Origin: Rotaria macrura
Lineage: Eukaryota; Rotifera; Eurotatoria; Philodinida; Philodinidae
Reading direction: 5' to 3'
DNA length: 64,000 bases
NCBI GenBank assembly: GCA_900239685.1
Contig: OENT01000081.1
Coordinates: 62,001-126,000, forward strand
Shown: positions 59,472 through 64,000 of the stretch, in pieces
Layout: every line of letters begins with the position of its first letter
How positions within the stretch are numbered: the first letter of the stretch is position 1
Program-made: the position numbers and the translations under genes
The notes under the pieces: generated by a model
The model's input: only the letters and a program-made list of their open reading frames with translations
Told to the model about the DNA's origin: nothing
Databases searched by the model: none

Positions 59472-60425
59472 TACAAGTTTTTCTGGATTGTGTTTTAAGA
59501 AATCATTGACATAAATTGTTTGGATGTAATGTTATATCTAGCATATCAAGTTTTATTAAACCAACATTAGTCGACAACGACTCTTTTTTCGTAGAATTAA
59601 AATATTCACCTTTAAACAATATTTTTTCAATTATGAGTTCTATATATAAGTTATACATCATACGATTTCCTAAAAAAAAACGACTGAAAAAGATACTCAA
59701 AAACATAGTACAGTTCCATGAAAACAAGACTGTCATTCTTCACAAAATAAATACGAGATTCGAAATCAGCTTGAGAAACTGCATTAGAAGTGCAAAAGAT
59801 CTTGGATTTATCACCAAATCATTGAGGTTTGAACCGAGATTTGAGGTAAGAGTTCAATCTAGCATGAATCCAACTTGATAGTCAAGCTACACCGAAACAA
59901 AATCTCAATCCCAAACTCAAATCCAAATCTCAGTCGAGAACGAATCCAAATATATATGCAACAAATTCCAAGACCTTGGATTTATAGCACCACTAAATTG
60001 CATTCAATCATTTATATTTAAGGCAAACGTTTTCCTCATAAAAGTTGACCTTTGGGAAGACCCAGGGGAAGAAATTTCGAAGAGTATATAATTATGATTG
60101 AATGCAGTTGTTCAAGTTCATTTCGAATCTAGTATTTATTTTTGAAGAATGAGAGTTCCGTTTTGACGAGTGCATCATTTTTTGCTGTTTTGTAGGTAGT
60201 CGAACGTTGCACAGCATATATATATATATAAAACTTAGTTTGGAACTCTCTGATTCTGAAACATAGTTGAAAAAATATTGTTTAAAGGTGAATATTTTAA
60301 ATCTAAGAAAAAAGAGTCGTTGTCGACTAATGTTGGTTTAATAAAACTTGATATGCTAGATATAACATTACATCCAAACAACTTATGTCAATGATTTCTT
60401 AAAACACAATCCAGAAAAACTTGTA
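59472..60425. mobile_element. MITE-like DNA element with 164-bp terminal inverted repeats
   Basis: The left arm 59472-59635 and right arm 60262-60425 are reverse complements with about four mismatches by eye in 164 bp. Both outer ends read TACAAGTTTTTCTGGATTGT inward. TA at each outer boundary fits a TA target-site duplication, as in Tc1/mariner elements. The 626-bp interior has a diverged inner duplication (CTTGGATTTAT at about 59800 and 59975) and no transposase. Open frames across the arms are a by-product of the repeat. High arm identity suggests a recent insertion. Confidence 0.85.
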
Positions 60426-62855
60426 TTGATCAAATTGTTTTTGTTTTGTATGCAATACCTTGAATAATCGATGGTGTCTCGCGAACGCGAATTCTCTTTT
60501 TTAAGAGCTAGATTTTCACTTCAAAAATCAACTGTACACTAAAACGTCTTTTATGAATGAATTAATTACTGAGCAATATTTTAAGTCAGCTATGCATATT
60601 TTGAATGTACATTAATAGAATATTTACAGAAAATTCACATTTGTATCTTGTGCAGTTGAATTAATTCGATTTCAATGAATATATGTTAAATTTAAGGTCT
60701 AATTTACTAATTTGAACTTGTAAATTTGTATCTATCTAACGAAATATCTCACAATATCTCGTTTTCGATATTCTATATCTCTTCGTCTGCTCTAAATGCA
60801 CCCTGAGAAAAGATTTACTGTACATGTAGTATTATGAACAATTCATGTAGTAGTTCATTGTAAATCTAAAATATGATTCATTTCTTGATTACAGACAGCG
60901 AAACATCCAAAAATAGAGTTTCCACTTCATTAGATATTACTTTGGAACAATATATGCTTTTCATCGAAGTATAAATTAGTTACCCGGCACCGTCCTGCAA
61001 AAGAAATCAAAAGACACAAACACAAAATGATGCAACCATTTTTCAAGCGACATTTTTTCCGCGATTAAATCAATGCCAAGTTACACATTAGACACATCAT
61101 TCAATTACTGCATAAGAATTACAAAATTGATCCGTTGTCATATTTTATTTTGTAGAAGTTGCAATACGAATCATCGAACTTCATGTCTCGGGTAATGGAT
61201 TAGGAATTTTTTCTTTTAATCAATAAAATGATTGAATCCTAATTAAGCATCGTCATTGATATTTGTTGAAGAAAATATCCACTGTAATGAATGAATCAGT
61301 TCGCTTTTATAATCATCATGTTTTTCAACCAAGGAAAAAACAATGCCGACTGTATTCCAACGTTAGGACGTGTGTTAAGTGTAAAAGAAAGGAGTAGAGA
61401 AAAATAAATTGAAGAGTTTATGATTATGGAGCTTTGAAATTTTTTAAAAATCGTTTAACTGCATTTACGGGTTCCTTCGAAGAAAACATCAGAAAATCAA
61501 ATCATGGCATGTTGACCTAAAATTTTGTTTTTTCATCGACACATATCTCATGTCCTTGAATAATTTCCGAAAGTTTCTACTGAAACGAATGTTTATCTAT
61601 AAAGATATCGAATTTCTAAATAAATCGAGTTCTTTTTAATGACAAACAGCTATTCTTAAGAAATTCAATATCTTGATAAATTAATATTCTTTTCAGGAGC
61701 AAAACTATCAAACTACTTGGAAGTTCAACGTATCCATCGACGAGTAAAATAGAAGATCATATATATATATATACAAAAGCTTTCTTTTATTGACGTCATA
61801 GGGACGTATACATGAATTCTTCCAAGTCTTTTGTATACATATAGATTTAGCATGACTAGAAATGTTAGTTTCCAAGTTCGAAGGTTTTCATGAAAGATTA
61901 TCTATCATCTGTACTTGTCTAACCGTAATATATAAATAAAATAACGGTCGATATGCCCTCGAAAATTATTTCTCTCAATAGATTGCTATTTGCAGAAGAG
62001 GTAGATACTCTAGTCTGGTTTTTATCACTTTTGACCTTAGACTTTCTGCGTTGTTGAGAATTATTTGATTGAAGACGTTTCTCGTATCAATTCATTTAAG
62101 TGGGAATGAAACATTAACATGAGATAATCAATATTTTATCGGTAAGCGATTTCAATTTTCAAGTTATTTGAATCTTGACTAAATCCAACAGAGATTAGTT
62201 ATAATAGAGTACATCCGTCAACACTAATAAAGATAGAGCGTAAAAATAATACTAACAATCTATTCTATAATCTAATAAAACAATAGAAAATCTCAACAAC
62301 AGATATGCATTAAGTATAAAAATTAAGCCTCAGAAATATGACAAGTCTAGTTAAGAATTAGTTAACCGAAAAATTGTGAATTAGTTTTTTCGACAATACT
62401 TTTAAGTCATTTTTTGTTCATGCATACTATTATTATCGTTGATTTTTTTAAAATAAATTAAAGATGAAACCAACAATAGAAAGGATTCATTTACTACAAC
62501 TGTTTGAATTCAAACAAAAATAAAATAAAATAAGAATACTAAAAATTGTTGTGTTTCTCAAAATATTTTCCGAAGTCAATTTCTCAATCTAAAATCTGCA
62601 TAACAGAATAACGAAATGAATACTGTCATTGGAAGCTAATATTAAAAAAAAATAAAACAAACAAACAAATATTCACAAATCTTATACGCACACATGAATT
62701 GTTCGAAAATCTCAGCACTGGGCTATCTTGTCAATATAATCACCGTTATCGATAAGAACACACATACATACATAACGAACTGGCTAATGGAAAATAGCCA
62801 AATGTCATCAAAGCCAGTAAACAAGCACGCATTAATATGAGACGAAATAATAAGA
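60426..62855. other. Intergenic region downstream of GPCR gene, nothing recognised
   Basis: AT-rich sequence with an AT microsatellite at about 61760-61773. No coding exon or RNA gene is supported. The part next to 62855 should hold the receptor 3'-UTR. Confidence 0.5.
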
Positions 62856-63312
62856 TCAAGAACAATTTGTGTGCGATGTGATTGTTGATTTATTCGTAAT
62901 TGGTATTTCAATTACGAAATCATCTTGATCATATAATAAAGAACTCATTTCAGCAATAGTGGCTCGTTCAGGAAAAATATTCGGCACAAGATGCTCAAGT
63001 TCATTGAAAGCTTCAAGTGTTGGACGTTGATTCGCTAATGTTTTCATTTCAAATGTATCAGTACTTTCACTTTTTTTCGTTTTATTCAATACTTTAGAAA
63101 ACGATATATCAGTAATAAGATAACCATTACGTTGTACTGGATTTAAATATGGTGCAAAACTAGGATGTCGTGATTGAGCCTGTGGTGTAAACTTTGTATT
63201 TATTGAATAATTCGATTTACTGAGCGATGTACGAATCTTATACTGTGTTGATAATGAAGTACATCGACAATTATTGTAATGTAGAATTTCAAAAAAAGCA
63301 TTTCGAAATTCT
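62856..63312 (-). CDS. Last exon of a class A (rhodopsin-type) GPCR
   Basis: A 457-nt terminal exon follows a CTATTTAG acceptor and is read in phase with an (R)EFRNAFFEIL start, the helix 8 motif that follows NPxxY and TM7 in rhodopsin-family receptors. Cys residues just after it (HYNNCRCTS) are likely palmitoylation sites. The remaining 130 or so residues form a long hydrophilic cytoplasmic tail rich in Ser and Thr (for example KSESTDTFEMKTL) ending SHTNCS. The helix 8 sequence resembles amine and peptide receptors, but the ligand cannot be inferred. The seven-TM exons lie beyond the right edge. Confidence 0.7.
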
Positions 63313-64000
63313 CTAAATAGAAAAGCAAAACATATGTTACAGAATAGAATTCATACTATATTAAAATTTAATCCTAAGAATAGATTATTTAAAATTAATT
63401 CGACTATAAAATGATAAATAGAAACATAATTTTGTATCACATTGCGAAAAACGATTATTCTATATATCATCGATTATGCCTTCGATGAATTTAACTAATG
63501 TTGTATTCAATTCATAGAATATTGTAAGAAAACTATATTTCATAACAATTGATTATAAAAATTCAATCAACCCGAGGAAAAATGACAATCTTACTAAATA
63601 TAAAACATTTTTTTTATTTGATAGCAAAACTAGAATGATAAATTCTATTATATAGAACACAAAAAGAAAAAAAAAAACTTTTCCTACATATATTCCTTAA
63701 GTTGTGCTATAGTCTTTTCAATTTAATAAAAGAACAAGAGTTTTTATGAATATTCTCATATATATAAAAAAGCATCTTCTATTCCTATAGAGTTCAAATA
63801 ATTAAATTAGTTACACTAATCAACCAATTTTTATAATTCATTCGAACAGAATTCTATATTGACATTCATACTGAAAACCACATACATGACGAATATAAAC
63901 AGTTTCTGACTTGAATATAGAAGAGAAAAACCTATATGACATGCAAAACAAAATCTTCCAAGTTCTTTTGTTTATTCTAGCTCAAAGCGGAATACTTTCT
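63313..64000 (-). other. Intron of the GPCR gene (runs off the window)
   Basis: Sequence upstream of the terminal exon on the minus strand is AT-rich with no exon encoding transmembrane helices. It is presumed to be intron up to the right edge. Confidence 0.5.

Noticed and set aside
59503..59878. Opposed frames of 77 and 120 residues near 59.5-59.9 kb
   Set aside because: They run across the terminal inverted repeat of the MITE and have no similarity to a transposase. Part of the frame recurs in the other arm simply because the arm is inverted.
1..64000. CRISPR array, prokaryotic operons, rRNA or tRNA genes
   Set aside because: No spaced direct-repeat array is seen. The genes are intron-containing and metazoan. 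I could not build a tRNA cloverleaf around any GTTCGAA-like T-loop, and no rRNA-like sequence stood out.

Overview
This window is animal nuclear DNA: AT-rich, intron-dense, with mostly 50-150 bp introns and GT-AG boundaries. The gene content is metazoan (axonemal dynein, synaptobrevins, Hippo kinase, HOOK adaptor, Mediator, a rhodopsin-type receptor). The compact introns, the AT-rich codon use and splice-acceptor-like sites directly in front of start codons fit a bdelloid rotifer or a similar small invertebrate. The species assignment is inference.

Layout, left to right. 1-0.7 kb: the last exons of an unrecognised plus-strand gene, facing the first four exons of VPS26C (minus, 0.7-2.0 kb), whose second half is not in the window. 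2.4-27.7 kb: a complete inner-arm axonemal dynein heavy chain of the DNAH7 type (plus). 27.9-42.75 kb: three minus-strand genes in series, HOOK (20 exons), UQCC1 and a Hippo/MST kinase; UQCC1 and MST are only 45 bp apart. 44.0-44.5 kb: single-exon MED28 (minus), head-to-head with two tandem synaptobrevin genes (plus, 44.9-47.6 kb). 48.0-48.8 kb: an MPPED1/2-type metallophosphoesterase (minus). 48.8-62.85 kb: a gene-poor stretch with one candidate small secreted peptide, one decayed secretory exon and a recent MITE-like element with 164-bp terminal inverted repeats. 62.86-63.31 kb: the last exon of a class A GPCR (minus), which continues past the right edge.

The strongest unusual signals are splicing features read directly from phases. 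There are two pairs of mutually exclusive exons, one in the dynein heavy chain (6621-6778 and 6933-7048) and one in a synaptobrevin (45352-45431 and 45541-45620, both 80 nt). There is an AT-AC intron in the dynein gene (25694-25760), a 13-nt microexon in the MST activation segment, and two synaptobrevins whose start codon is split AT|G. HOOK, UQCC1 and MST may form a trans-spliced operon. Several introns carry inverted-repeat elements.

Functionally the genes are mostly housekeeping or ciliary/neuronal: DNAH7 drives cilia, HOOK links cargo to cytoplasmic dynein, VPS26C belongs to the Retriever recycling complex, the VAMPs fuse vesicles, MST starts the Hippo cascade, UQCC1 helps assemble mitochondrial complex III and MED28 acts in transcription. 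No shared pathway ties them together.
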